The notes under the pieces were generated by a model that was not told the DNA's origin, did no database searches, and saw nothing but the letters and a program-made list of their open reading frames with translations. Positions 34,910 to 47,055 of a stretch of DNA of 64,000 bases are shown here, one piece after another; the first letter of the stretch is position 1; every line of letters starts with the position of its first letter. The DNA comes from Liquidambar formosana. Taxonomy: Eukaryota; Streptophyta; Magnoliopsida; Saxifragales; Altingiaceae. The position numbers were made by a program, and so were the translations under genes. Location: the NCBI GenBank assembly GCA_039720395.1, contig CM077828.1, positions 25,524,717 to 25,588,716 on the forward strand. Direction: 5' to 3'.

Positions 34910-36121
34910 GCTAATACATAATGAAACGTAACTATCAAGAATCTTGACAAATAACTTATTCATTGTCCACCAATTTTCTACACATCTACAATAAGAAACA
35001 TATCAATGAAGAAGTAAAAAAGAGAATAATTAGAACCAAAATAAATTGAGAAAGTATATACTTAATCTTTAGAGATAATTTAATTTGATTGAATTGTTAA
35101 CCATATGGCAAGTCCATTGTATCGTAGAAATTATATGCAAAAGAATAGACTAAATTTATTAATGAATTAGTAATTTATATAATATGACTTACATATCAAC
35201 AAATTCTAATACATTTTGGATCACTTAAAGAATAAGTACATGCTCAAAAAGATAAGAGTCCTAACACCATATTATTATCATGGGATATTATTCCACTTCA
35301 TTCAAATGAAACTTTACTACTACCTCTCTTCAACTTCTTTGTATTTGTATTTTTTATTTTTTGGCTGAAGAATCTATGGATCCCCACTTTGTAGGGAGAC
35401 ATTCCACAATGCATCATTGGAGCTCAACATCCCATTAATTGAAACAACCAAAGATAACATATCACGAAAACTAATCTTAGGATTTAAAAAATGGGGAAAA
35501 TTACAAATCAAAAAATAAGGCAAGATGCCTCATCAAGAACATTTAGAAACCTAAGGCCCTTGTTCTCCGGCCCACCGCTCAAATCACCCATAAACACCAT
35601 AAACAGTGTAGTCTTGAGAAGGGAATTTTAATCTCAAAGAAAAAAAATCAGAAAGACAACATAGAAATTGAGCATTTAAAAAATAATAATAATAAAATAC
35701 ATACCTCTTACAAGGAATTTTTTATCAGTAAGAAAAAATTAGAAAGAGAATGAGCATATAAAAATAGCTTTTTAATTCCCATTGGATATTTCCAAGAGCA
35801 ATTTTTCATCGAAAGAAAAAATATAATTAGATGATTTACCACGTAAAATAAAGGGTTTAGCATTCAAATACAAAATCATTTTAGCAAATTGCTTATGAAA
35901 CTCTACCAATCAAATCAAAAGTAAGTGAAAATACTCACAGCAAAAATAAAAAATATAAAACCAAAAACTTGAATAAAAAAAAACTCTAGGAAAAATATAT
36001 AGAATTTAAGTGAAATATGATTGCATAAAATTAATTTCTCAGAGGAACAAAATTAAATAAAACCTAATGTGATTATTAGCATTCAAACCAAAACCCAACT
36101 CAACAAATTTCCAGCGTAGTA

Positions 36122-36122
<1 letters not shown>

Positions 36123-36179
<57 letters not shown>
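36123..36179. repeat. TA microsatellite in the Helitron
   Basis: About 28 uninterrupted TA units lie inside the Helitron-like element. Confidence 0.95.
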
Positions 36180-36185
<6 letters not shown>

Positions 36186-36374
36186 TTGCAGAGCAAACCT
36201 TACCAGGGAGAAATCGCCGTTAATGGAAAAGGTGGAGAGAAGATTGAAGCTACTCTTGATAGAGAAAGTGGAATTTACAATCTGGTTGTTTATTTATTAT
36301 ATACGAATTATAATTTCCATTTCCTTAGAATTCTTATCTGGGTTTGGTTTTATTTAATTATTATACGAACTATA

Positions 36375-36526
36375 GTTTCCTTAAAATTCTTATTAAGGTA
36401 TGTGTTTTATATTGCTATATTTCCTATATATGCAGAAGGGTAGTTGTATAGTTTCCTTAGAATTCTTATTAAGATATGTGTTTTATATTGCTGTATTTCC
36501 TATATATGCAGAAGAGTAGTTGTGTA
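36375..36526. repeat. 76-bp tandem repeat in the Helitron 5' part
   Basis: Two adjacent units start GTTTCCTTA(A/G)AATTCTTATTAAG at 36375 and 36451 and end in GCAGAAG(G/A)GTAGTTGT. Repeats of this sort near a Helitron end often vary in number between copies. Confidence 0.85.
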
Positions 36527-37722
36527 TTTAAAAATTAAAATAAAGGTATATTAGTCAATCAAAAGTTTTTCTCACATTCATCTTTTTTTTATAGGTAGTA
36601 TAGATAGATATAGATATATATTTTCTTCTTTTTTGGGTTAAGTGAACACAAGGTTAACTTGGAAGTTGAAACATAGGAGAGTAATGCTTTTTCTGCAGCA
36701 TTCTAGATGGTATGATCGAGGAAATTCATTGGTGAAACAAACAAAAGAAGAAACAATATATGTAAGTCACTTTCCGGCCATCAACTGAATTCCAAAATAT
36801 AAGCATATTATGGGACAATAAGCCATAAGTCAAAAGTCATAGAATTCTTTTAGCTTTAATTCTTGCTCCAATCAATATCTCTAGAGAAACTTAAGCCAAA
36901 AGTATAAATTCACTTTACTTTTTAATACCATGCGTCCATAGAAGTAGCTACTATTGAAAGCTAGTCCAAGAACTTTTACTAAAATGGGTGAAATGACTAA
37001 TAAAAGTGGAATATATAATTTAAGAAATGAACGTGTGTGGGTTACAAGTTACGGAGTACAACAACATAATTAATGTCGGGTAAAACGCGCGCGCTTAGAG
37101 TCATAAAAAGGTCCACCGACATTTTTTAGTCATAGTCCTTAAGATTCTAACGAGGATGGAATGAGATGAGGAAGAAAGAGTCTTTAATTAATGTTGTTAT
37201 TATATTGCAACTACAATTAATCACAATAAAATAAAATCGCAACAATAATAAAAAAACATCAGATTTACGAACGTATTTAGCAAGATGCTTATAATTAACC
37301 ATATATGGAAGCTAAAGTGATCAAATCTACTATCAACAATAAGAATACAAGATCGACCCTTGGAGCCTGGCCACGTACTTTAACATAGAAAAGCCCTTTT
37401 TTTCCGTGCCTCTTGGAGTCCAATGACAAAAGAATACACTGATTGACATCTCACAACAAACATTATATATAGTGACTAAATTAATCTTCTGCTAACTTTG
37501 GTGACTCCTTCATGGCATGGTATCATGAGTTTTCATTGAGATGATTTGTAACATGCACATAATGATCCATTTAAAAAACATATGTGCCAAATCCGCTATT
37601 GTTGTACACATGGCTTCTAGAAAATTTTGGGTTATCCGGCTTGGTTTGGAGAGCTGAATCTACTGATCACACTAAGTTTACATCTAGAGAAAAGTGGCCT
37701 TCATCGTACTCATAAAAATGAA

Positions 37723-38085
37723 TTGTCAAGAAACTTATGCAGGAAAATGAAATTTGAGAAATTAAAGGTAAAAGTAACTTGTCAAAAAACTCATGCAGGA
37801 AAATGAAATTTGAGAAATTAAAGGTAAAAGTAACTTGCTAGTTGAAGTTGCTTTCCCAGCCACATTTGAGTTCAAGAGAATTGCCTATAAAATAGCGTCT
37901 TGACTTTCTCATAACACTTTTTCTAATGAAAAATTGTAAGAAGGACTCTGAGGGAAATATTTTCTAAATTTGCTTTCCCAGCCACTTTTGAGTTCAAGAA
38001 AATTGCCTGAAAAATAGCGTCTTAACTTTCTCATTACACTTCTTCTAATGGAAAATTATAGGAAGGACTCTGAGGGAAATATTTT
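37723..38085. repeat. Two successive local tandem duplications
   Basis: A 56-bp unit (TTGTCAAGAAACTTATGCAGG start) is repeated at 37723 and 37779. Next, a unit of about 122 bp (TTGCTTTCCCAGCCAC start) is repeated at 37848 and 37970. The paralogous segment near 57185-57370 has one copy of each, so both arose after the block G duplication. Confidence 0.85.
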
Positions 38086-38726
38086 CTTGCACAAGAAACC
38101 AAATTGATTGATGCATGATGGCAATTTTTTATGCTTCTAAAAGTATTTGTACAAATAATTTGTAACACACCTCCCACCCCAACAAAAAAGAAAAAAAGTC
38201 AACTGTAACCCACCATATATCAGCTACGATGCATATAGTAAATTTGCCTATAATTTCATGACAAAATTAAGCGGATGAAGTGCTGATCCCATGCAAAACT
38301 CAAAACATTTGGTCTATGCATGGGTTTTAACTGTTGAAAAGATGAGAACCAAATATGGCGCACATGTTTTTCTCAGTGCTCATGTATTATCATGAGTTTA
38401 AGGAAGAGGTCTTGAATTCAACTCTCACCACTCTTTCACAAGGTCACCGACTTTATTCTTTAATTGCCTGATGCATATGGGATGGTAGGATTACATGTGT
38501 CCAAAAGGAATTGTCTAGTATAACGCATTTGAAATCTCCTCACATCAAAAACAAAAATAAAATAAAAAGTAAAAAAATGTATTATCAAGCTTACCCACGA
38601 CATACATTTGTATGCAAGTTGGTGTATAGCTGGAGAGAGAGAGAGAAAGAGAGAGAAGAGACACGTGGACAAATCAAAGTATCAAAGGCAACACATGGTC
38701 ACATACATACATTTGTATGTGTCCCA

Positions 38727-40332
38727 AAGGCGAACCAATTATTGTTGGGGTATATACCTTTAAAGGTGCTCGTCAACTTTTCACTTTGGATCAATTACTG
38801 AGGGAGTTTATTTTGATTCCTAATCAATGCCGGGCGAAAATTGGCTTCTACCCATGTTTGAGTCGTCACGCCACAAATTGGAGAGTCGACACATGGACAA
38901 ATCAATGTAGAAAGAGCTGCACAAGGCTTTTATAAATTCTACCTGTAATGTTTTTGTATTGAAATGGATTTAATAAAAATTGTATCAGCTTATCAATAAT
39001 ATCCAAGTGATGATTAGATAACGATGTGCCATGTTCTTACATCATATGCCCATTGAAAAAAAGAAAAGAAAAAGGAATTTGGTCAGTAATGCCAACATCC
39101 TTGGTCCTCCATGTATCAACAAAAGTACGAGGGAATTTGGTCGATATAAGGCCAGAACTTCATTACCCAAAAAAAAAAAAAAAAGGGAAAAGTGGTGGTT
39201 CTAAATCCACAACCCACAATTAGTGAGGGAATGTGATGTATGTCTAATTAATTAATTATCGACCCAAAGAAATTCAATATGGTTTAGGGAGGAACAATTT
39301 CCATCTCATGAGTGGCCTTGATGGGAGAGAGAAAAGGAAAACAAAAGTATGGTAGTAGAATCACAAGTCTCATAAGAGCCTTGATTCTGCAACCTTTTAA
39401 AAGAGAATATTTCAACACCATGTTTGGAAGGTAAAAGGATCCCATAAATGGGTTTGTGATGTAGCTGCTATAATCCATTGGATCGACTTATAATGAGGTG
39501 GTAGATTAAGAGCCATTAACTAGACAAAAATGGACAGAAATGGACTGGAGAGGATCCTCTCCCACTTGGGTGTCTTGATTCTACAACCTTTTATATGTTC
39601 TTTTTTTTCTTAGGGAGAATTTTAGATTGGTTGGGCTACAGAAAAATATTTACAGTTATAGTCATTGTTAGTTAAGTTAGTAGTCATTTATTTAAGAAGT
39701 TAGTAAAATATAGCACCCAATTGTAATTATTTTCCCATAGCCCGACCAATCTAAATTCCTCCTTTTTTTCTTCCTCATGGTGGTGACTCACTATTGAAAT
39801 CTTATTACATTTTTGTTTTGACTAATTCCAGTCTAGGACAGGAGTCTTATTAATATGTCTTCTTTCTTTTTTATTTTATCTACATTTTTATTTTTTATTT
39901 TTTATTTTTATAATGATAAAACCTTTTGAGCAAACTCAAACTCATATAAGATTCTATAATTTATGTAGACATCGTAAATTTAAGATTTGTAAGAATGATA
40001 AAGCCTTACGTGGTCATCAGATCAATAAAGAAATGAACTTGTTATAACATGGGATGAATTCGCTCATGTGGAACCCACTGAATTTCCATTTTATAAGGAA
40101 GAACCACCAGTAAGCAAAGGCGGTGGGCTAGTTGGTCATGCTATCATTTTTCACACGTGTGGTTCGTATACTACAATGACTGGATTTGGGACCCTTTTTA
40201 GATTTTTTTAGGTCAGTGGATTCCATAGCACTATGATAAGGAGAAATGCTAATCGTAATTGTGACTGCCGGCCGAATTTATTTATCCAATCATAGCACGA
40301 TGATCTAACCGACGTATAAACCTCACTAATCT
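38727..40332. repeat. Duplicated blocks A-B, copy 2
   Basis: It matches 26449-27900. It contains an extra stretch of about 190 bp near 39400-39580 flanked by partial repeats of CTTGATTCT(A/G)CAACCTTTTA. It is interrupted at 40333 by a LINE. No host gene is seen. Confidence 0.8.
39613..39765. mobile_element. Short MITE with GGGAATTTTAGATTGG ends, copy 2
   Basis: The duplicate of the element at 27177-27321, with small indels at both ends (AGAATTTTAGATTGGTTGGG on the left, CCCGACCAATCTAAATTCC on the right). Confidence 0.7.
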
Positions 40333-42108
40333 GTACGTTGCATCAGCCTTCTCCATCCCTACTTCTTTGTGCTCTAGTATTGACAGTGCCCTTCGTAAGT
40401 TCTGGTGGGGCCACTCGCAAGGAAATCATAGAGGACTATGTTTGAAAGCTTGGGATTCCATATGCAAACCTAAATCTCTTAGGGGTTTGGGTTTTAGGCA
40501 TTTTAAAGGTACCAACAAAGCTTTGTTATCTAAACTTGGCTGGAATATTGCTAGCAACTCTGGTAAACTTTGGGCTTTTTTGCTGGCTTCAAAGTATTGC
40601 ACTAGGAATGGCTTTTTCCACGTGGAGAAAAATCAATCATATTATCACATTTGGAAATCGGTTTTGGATTCAAGAGTTTTACTAAGTAAAGGAGTTTGTT
40701 ACAGGGTGGGCAATGGTAAATCCATTAATATCTGGATTGAACCTTGGGTTCCATTTACCAAAGATTTCCATGTTCTTCCTAAGGAAGGGATTGAAGAGCT
40801 CCCCTCAACTGTTGATGAACTTATTGCCCACGGAGAGTGGAACTCAGAGCTGGTGCATCAGTTCTTTGATGATACCACTACAAGGGCTATCATCAACTTG
40901 CCTATTTCTATTTGTGACCAACAAGATAAGGTGGTTTGAGTGGCAGCTAGATCAGGCAATTTTTCAATTAAGTCAGCTTATTTTGTGGCCCATCTCGAGA
41001 TATGGAGCAACTCAACTTTAATGGATTCTATTTCTTGGAAGAAGCTTTGGAAATCAAATATTATGGAATGGCATAAAATTTTTATTTGGCGGATGGTCTC
41101 TGGGGCACTCCCTACCAAGGTAGCGCTTGCTTTTAGATTTCAAGTTGACGATCCTTTTTGCCTTTTTTGTTCTTGTGAGCTGGACACGACAGAGCATCTC
41201 TTCTTCTTGTGTCCCAATTCACGATCTCTATGTTTTGCTAAATGGGGGATTAGAACTGAAAATTTCTCTCATTTTTCTCTCTTAGATTGGTGTGCCGCGA
41301 TTCTCAATCCTTCAGTTTTTTTTATTTCCCAAGTGGTTGAGGAAGACTAATTCACTCTTTGGGCTGCTTTCTTTTTGGATAAATTTTAGTGTTGTTGAAA
41401 TCTTCTTATTCATGAACAACGGCCTTTTGATTCGCATAAGTTCTTGGAATCGATTTCCTAATGTGTGCATGAGTTTCGACAAGCAAATGCAAGCTTTTCT
41501 CCCACTGTCCTTCCCATGCCTAGTCCCTGTGACAACTCGGAATGCCCCCCAGTTGGTTTTGTCAAATTTAATTTTGATGCAGCAGTTGGTAAGGATTCTT
41601 GTGCTGCTGCTTGTATTGCCAGAGATGAGTCTAGTATGGTTTTAGGAGCTTGGGCCTCTATGTACCATGGGGTGGATCCTTTAGTTGCAGAAGCCTACGC
41701 TACCAGACTTGCTACTGTTTCAGCTCATGATAGGGGCTGGCTCTCGGTTTGTTTTGAAGGAGATGCACAAGTCAATATTAATGATATCCTTTCTATCTTT
41801 CACTCTTGCTTCTGGACTTATGACGTGGTTATATCTGATACGAAGACCAGTGTTGCAAAGTTGAGGGCCTCATCTTTCAAGAAAGTAAGTAAGTTGGCTA
41901 ATGCAGCTACTCATGAAATGGGTAAATGGGCTCTTGCAATAAAATTCTCCGGTTATTTGGATGCCTCCAGTCTGCCTGAAGCTGTGATGAGAGCTTGCCT
42001 TTTACACGGGTGTAGTGGTTTCTAGTTTGTTTTCCTCTGTGTTTTGTCCTATTGGTTTTTTCTTCTGTGTTTTGTTATCCTATTTAACTTAGCAAAAAAA
42101 AAAAAAAA
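40333..42108 (+). mobile_element. 5'-truncated LINE with zf-RVT and RNase H-like domains
   Basis: A single frame from about 40336 to 42025 encodes the C-terminal part of a plant LINE polyprotein. First comes the RT thumb region (ALRKFWWGHSQGNHRG, KPKSLRGLGFRHF, YRVGNGKSINIWIEPW). Next is a zf-RVT part (FSIKSAYF, IFIWRMVSGALPTKVAL, CLFCSCELDTTEHLFFLC). Last is an RVT_3/RNase H part (GFVKFNFDAAVGKDSC, ARDESSMVLGAW, AEAYATRLA). Stop codons at 40937-40939, 41348-41350 and shortly after show it is dead, yet no indels disturb the frame. A poly-A run at about 42091-42108 marks its 3' end. It is absent from the paralogous block near 27900. It is a different family from the LINE in ELF5 intron 2. Confidence 0.88.
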
Positions 42109-42189
42109 GGGCCAGTGGCATGTCTTTTTTTTAGTTGATCGATTAAGCGAACGGTTGGACAAAACCTTCTTTTGTGGAGGACGTAAAAT

Positions 42190-42284
42190 GGGATGCTGGA
42201 GGAGTCCGTTGATGAGGGGCACTGATCATCCCTCATTTTAAGAGCTCCACTTTCTCTATTGTTTTATTTATTTATTCCCCCTTC

Positions 42285-42320
<36 letters not shown>

Positions 42321-44180
42321 TTCTCATGAGCAAGAGTATTTAAACCTATTTGTCATCCATTCCGTATCAAATAACATTTAAGATAAACTTGGCTGAAAGT
42401 TGATCCAAAAAAAAGGTAGAAAGTCAAATCCTTAACTTTTTGCTTCATTTTCTTTATGGATTAAGACATCTAAATCATTGTACGTGTTATATCATCATAT
42501 TTATTACATTAAATTAATCGTCCCTAGTATAAAATTGGCAAAATAGATGTCAAAATTGACCCATGTGCGTGGGTCAAAATTGATGAATAATTTCAATCAA
42601 ATTTTACTAATAAAAGAAAATATCAAATTTTAATCATCACACGAGATTAAACTACATGTCACTTTGTAATGAAATTTTGTACATTAAACCCTTATGTTGA
42701 ATTTTTTTTTTTGGGGTGGGGGGTGGGGGTGTGGGCTCGTCAATATATTTAAACGCGGTGGCATCTCATAATGTATAGCTTTTCTCTTATTGTTTCTTCT
42801 TCATTCAACAAAGCTATACTCCATCTATCCCACAAAGTTTAGCTATTTTTGCAAGTTTTTGTGTCCCAAAATGTTTGTCCACTTTGAAAAGTTAAATCAT
42901 AACTTTTTGAAACTTTCCTATATTACCCTTTATTCTTTCAATAATTACTTTCAACACAAAACCCAATATAATAAGCAAGGGAGGGTATTTTTGGAAAAAT
43001 AGTTTAATAAATGACAAGTCAAATGCAATAATTGCTTTTCTTATACTATGTGTTTTGTCAAATATAACCTACCTTTGTAGGACGGAGGAGTATAAAGTAG
43101 GGAGGGAGAAACGATTATGGCAAACAAAGATTTTAACTATAATAAGGCAACTAGAAAATCAACAAAGAATGAAGGATGAAACAACACACAAAGCAAGGAT
43201 TTTACATATATGATTGGGCCACTCCCTTCACACACATAAGACCGAACACACAACACAGTTAACAAGCCCACGAAAACAACGCAGATTGAAAGAGGCCCAA
43301 GAGATCATAAAGTTATTTATTTTACAAATGAAAAAAAACCCACAGCAGCTTCCCTTCAACAGTTAATATATTAAGACCATTTGGGAAGTAATGCTATTAG
43401 ACGTCCTCCATTAACAGCCCAAAAGAACCCCCTAGCGTGAGAACATATAGGTGTGGTAGAAGTGGGCCTAATAGTATTAGTACCAATTTATTTTCACGTA
43501 TTATCGTGAGAAACTGTTAAGGGAGGTCTAAAAACATTTTCCTTGAAATGAATAGGGAGAATTTTAAGTTGGTCATGATATGGCCCATGGGAAAATATTA
43601 CGGTTGGTAGTTTTATTCTTAGTTAAGTTAGTAGTCATCTTGAATCAAATAACAACACCTTAATAAAAATTTTCAAAAAAAAAATAATAATAATAATGAT
43701 TAGACAATTAGGCGTCTGTAAATTATAATCAAGTGATTAAGAAACTAATTTCACACAAACATGAATGTAAATTACCTCTCTTGCATAGTCGCATGCATGT
43801 TAATTTGTTTAAAGACTGTACGTATAATGAGATCTACTGACACCCAATGGGTGGCCTCAAGAATAGATGGTACGTAAGAAGTATTTTAGAGAGAGAGAGA
43901 GAGAGAGAGGTTGCAGGGTCTGGTGTCACAGCGAGACGGCATATGCCGTATCTCTTGTGGAGACAAACCGATGCCATCTTTCTTGCGACACCAGTCCCAA
44001 ACCTTTCTTTCCATTTGCCCTTGTCCATTCTATGCTGCTAACACCATGCTTATAATATATAACGTATGCATGGAGAGAGAGAGAGAGAGAGAGAGACTGC
44101 GAGTGTGATCCTCTAAGCCGTAAATATGCATGGCTTGTTCCCACTTCTTTCTACCAAAGAGATATTACAAGCCAAAAACG
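42190..44180. repeat. Duplicated blocks C-D, copy 2
   Basis: It matches 27950-30215: AGGATGCTGGAGGAG-like start, ATT trinucleotide run, Stowaway-like MITE, AATGCTATT(A/G)GACGTCCTCC segment, hairpin and GA tract. It lacks the retroposon found at 29317. No gene is supported. Confidence 0.8.
42819..43090. mobile_element. Stowaway-like MITE, copy 2
   Basis: TA dinucleotides flank inverted ends CTCCATCTATCCCACAAAG and, from the right, CTCCTCCGTCCTACAAAG. The 272-bp size, TA target site and CTCC-type terminus fit Stowaway (Tc1/mariner) MITEs. Confidence 0.78.
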
Positions 44181-44189
44181 TGCACCCGT

Positions 44190-44830
44190 ACTGTTGCATC
44201 CCCAATCGGTCTAAGACTGCATAACAAATATCATAAGAGTGTGAACATATTCAATCAATTGTGAGGTGGGATTTGAATCCATTAATTCCTCCGCGGGCTT
44301 ATAAATTAGCATAATCCCATTCCTAGGCATGAGATCCTATGTTAATTTTCAACCACACACGCCAAACCAAATGCCAGTTGAGCTACTAATTAAAATTGAT
44401 GATTAAAGTGACTTAATTTCTTATTATTATAAAAATAAAATCTTTTTTAAAAAAAAGGTGAAATATCTTGACCAGCCCGATCAAAACTAATTTTCTGGTT
44501 CCACTCCTAGTCCGATCCTGAATGAAACAACCCTTGAACGCAAACTCTGACATATGAATTTAAATGGATTAAGGTCATGTTCTATGGTAAGTGGTTACAA
44601 AGGATTCCTTTGACAACACAATGCAGCTAATTCCATTTTTAAGAGTGGGACTTAGAAGACTTTGTTAGGGTTATAAGATGCATGCACCAAGCTACTTGGC
44701 CTGGGTTTGTCTTGATATCAACTTGATAAAAAGTTTGTTTGAACTAGTCTCGTTTAGCTCGCTCATAGGATAAAGTATTGAGTCAAGCTCAAACTTCATT
44801 AAGAGCTCATAAAAACTATTTAATTACAAT
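44190..44830. repeat. Duplicated block H, copy 1
   Basis: It matches 50785-51415: AAGACTGCATAACAA start, AATCAATTGTGAGGTGGG, then GGTTTGTCT(T/C)GATATCAACTT. It links hairpin block D to array block F in both places. No coding gene is seen. Confidence 0.75.
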
Positions 44831-46620
44831 TATATCCTTGATAAATCAATTGATAAACAAATTTATGGATGAAACTTGTAGCTTTTTACATTCACCTTCT
44901 CAATTAGGTTTAACTCCTTATCCTAGAATTGTATGAAGTGGGGTAGGATCAGATCTAGGATCCAATGACATTTGCACAGCATAATTATTATTTGAGAGAG
45001 AAAGAGAGAGAGAGACTTTGAATTTTAGATCAACCAAATTACCCATAAAATATTGAAAATTGTGGAAGATGTCATTAAATTACGACACTAAAAGTAATCA
45101 AATGTCATTCCTAATTAATTGAGTGTTGCTACATTCACGGGCTAACGTGACATCCACTTTTTCAAAAGAATACGAATCTCAAATTTTTCAAATATACTCT
45201 GGATAAATCAACTGACAAACAAATCTATGGATGAAACTGGTAGTTTTTAACTTTCATCAAATCTCACTTTTTATTTAGTTACAATTATACCCTTAATAAA
45301 TCAATTGGTAAACAAATCTATGGATGAAACTGATAGCTTTTAACATTCACCTTCTTAATTAGGTTTAACTCCTTGTCCTGTAATTGTATAAGGTGGGGTA
45401 GGAGCAAATTTAGGCTCCAAAGATTTTTGTACAATGTAATTAATATATTATGATTTAAGTTGAGAGAAAAAGAGAGAGAGACTTTGAATTTTAGATCAAC
45501 CAAGTTACCTATAAAATATTGAAAAATGTGGAAGATGTCATTAAATTACGACTCTAAAGGTAATCTAATGTCATTCCTAATTGAGTGCTGCTATGATCAC
45601 GGACTAACATGACATTCACTTTTTCAAAAAAATAAGAATCTTGGTTTTTCAAATATACTCTTGATAAATCAATTGGCAAACAAATCTATGGATGAAACTA
45701 GTAGTTTTTAACTTTCTCCGATGATATTTGTACAACGCAATTATTATTTAAGTTGAGAGAGAGAGAGAGGGAGGGAGACTTTCAATTTTAGATCAACCAA
45801 GTTACCTATAAAATATTAAAATTTGTGGAAGATGTCATTAAATTACGACACTAAAGGTAACAAATGTCATTCCCAATTGAGTGCCGCTACAATCACGGAC
45901 TAACGTGACATTCACTTTTTCAAAAGAATAAGAATCTCGAGTTTTCAAACATACTCTTCACAAATCAACTGGGAACAAATCTGTGAATGAAACTAGTAGT
46001 TTTTAACTTTCATCGAATCTCGCTTTTTATTTAGTTACAGGTATACCCTTGATAAATCAATTGTTAAAACAAATCTACAAATGAAACTGATAGCTTTTAA
46101 CATTCACCTTTTTAATTAGGTTTAACTGCTTGTCCTGGAATTGTATAAGGTGGGATAGGATCAGATTTAGGCTCCGATGATATTTGTACAATGTAATTAT
46201 TACTTAAATTGAGAGAGAAAGAGAGAGAGACTTTGAATTTTAGATCAACCAAGTTACCTATAAAATATTGAAAATTGTGGAAGATGTCATTACCTAATTG
46301 AGTGCTCCTAAAATCATGGGCTAATGTGACATTCACTTTTTCAAACAAATAAGAATCTTGGTTTTTCAAATGTACTCTTGATAAATCAACTAGCAATTAA
46401 ACAAATCTATGGATGAAACTGGGAGTTTTTAACATTCACTGAATCTTGCTTTTTATTTAATTTCAATTATACTCTTGATAAATCAATTGGTAAAAAATTC
46501 TATGAATGAAACTGATAGCTTCTAACGTTCTCCTTCTCAACTAGGTTTAACTCCTCGTCCCGGAATTGTATAAGGTGGGATAGGATCAGATCTACGCTCC
46601 GATGATATTTGTAGATGCGT
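44830..46620. repeat. Higher-order tandem array, block F copy 2
   Basis: Units starting at (A/T)TTTAGATCAACCAA(A/G)TTAC lie near 45025, 45490, 45787 and 46240, with spacings of about 466, 297 and 452 bp. The long-short-long alternation and the inner pairs of ATGGATGAAACT sub-blocks are the same as in the other arrays. Confidence 0.88.
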
Positions 46621-46621
46621 A

Positions 46622-46970
46622 ATTGTTATTTTTCTTTTATTTTTTAGACGAAGAAGTCCAATTTGATAACTCCATATCTTTTCCATACTAACATTTTGGT
46701 GGCTATATACTAGCTAACATCTCAGCTTTCAGCTCCACTCTTTCAACAATGACGGGCAGCATTTTGTTCTTTCCCTTCACATTTTGATGCCAGCTCATAT
46801 CTCGTAGGGACGAGGCCCAATACAATATTATACTCCTTATTATCTATTTCTGCCTAGAGGAATGTTAACCACACTCACTGATGATCCAACCATATATTGT
46901 GTTGTCGTGTTGTGATTAATGGTTAGGCCATGTTCGGATGTTAAATTGAAATTAGAAAATACAAGAGAGA
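46622..46970. repeat. Block I (array exit sequence), copy 1
   Basis: Each of the three downstream arrays ends in the same stretch: TTTTTAGACGAAGAAGTCC, AACTCCATATCTTTTCCATA, GACGGGCAGCATTTTG and CTGATGATCCAACCATATAT. The other copies are at about 50044-50375 and 52952-53165, the last with an internal deletion. Confidence 0.8.
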
Positions 46971-47055
46971 GAGAGAAAGAGAAAGAGAAGAGAAGAGACA
47001 CAAATCAAAGTATCAAAGGCGACACATGGACACATACATACATTTGTATGTGTCC

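Larger units (their letters stand above)
33867..36604 (-). mobile_element. Non-autonomous Helitron-like element
   Basis: On the minus strand it starts 5' TCTATACTACCTATAAA (first base 36604) and ends with a hairpin (ACGTGCAATGCACGT) shortly before a terminal CTAG (33870-33867). The flanks are A at the 5' side and T at the 3' side, as expected for Helitron insertion between A and T. The 5' end resembles AtREP-type Helitrons. The related segments at 56080-56110 and 63080-63690 lack it. No Rep/helicase ORF is visible, so it is non-autonomous. It carries an inverted-repeat element, a TA microsatellite and a 76-bp tandem repeat. Confidence 0.78.
32110..38665. repeat. Large segmental duplication block G, copy 1
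   Basis: It matches 53560-58390, starting at TTGTTGCATATAG and TTTCTGCCAAATCATGCC and ending at ACATACATTTGTATGCAAGT. A third, decayed copy is at 59320-63990. This copy carries a Helitron-like insertion (33867-36604) that is absent from the others. No coding gene was recognised. Confidence 0.8.
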
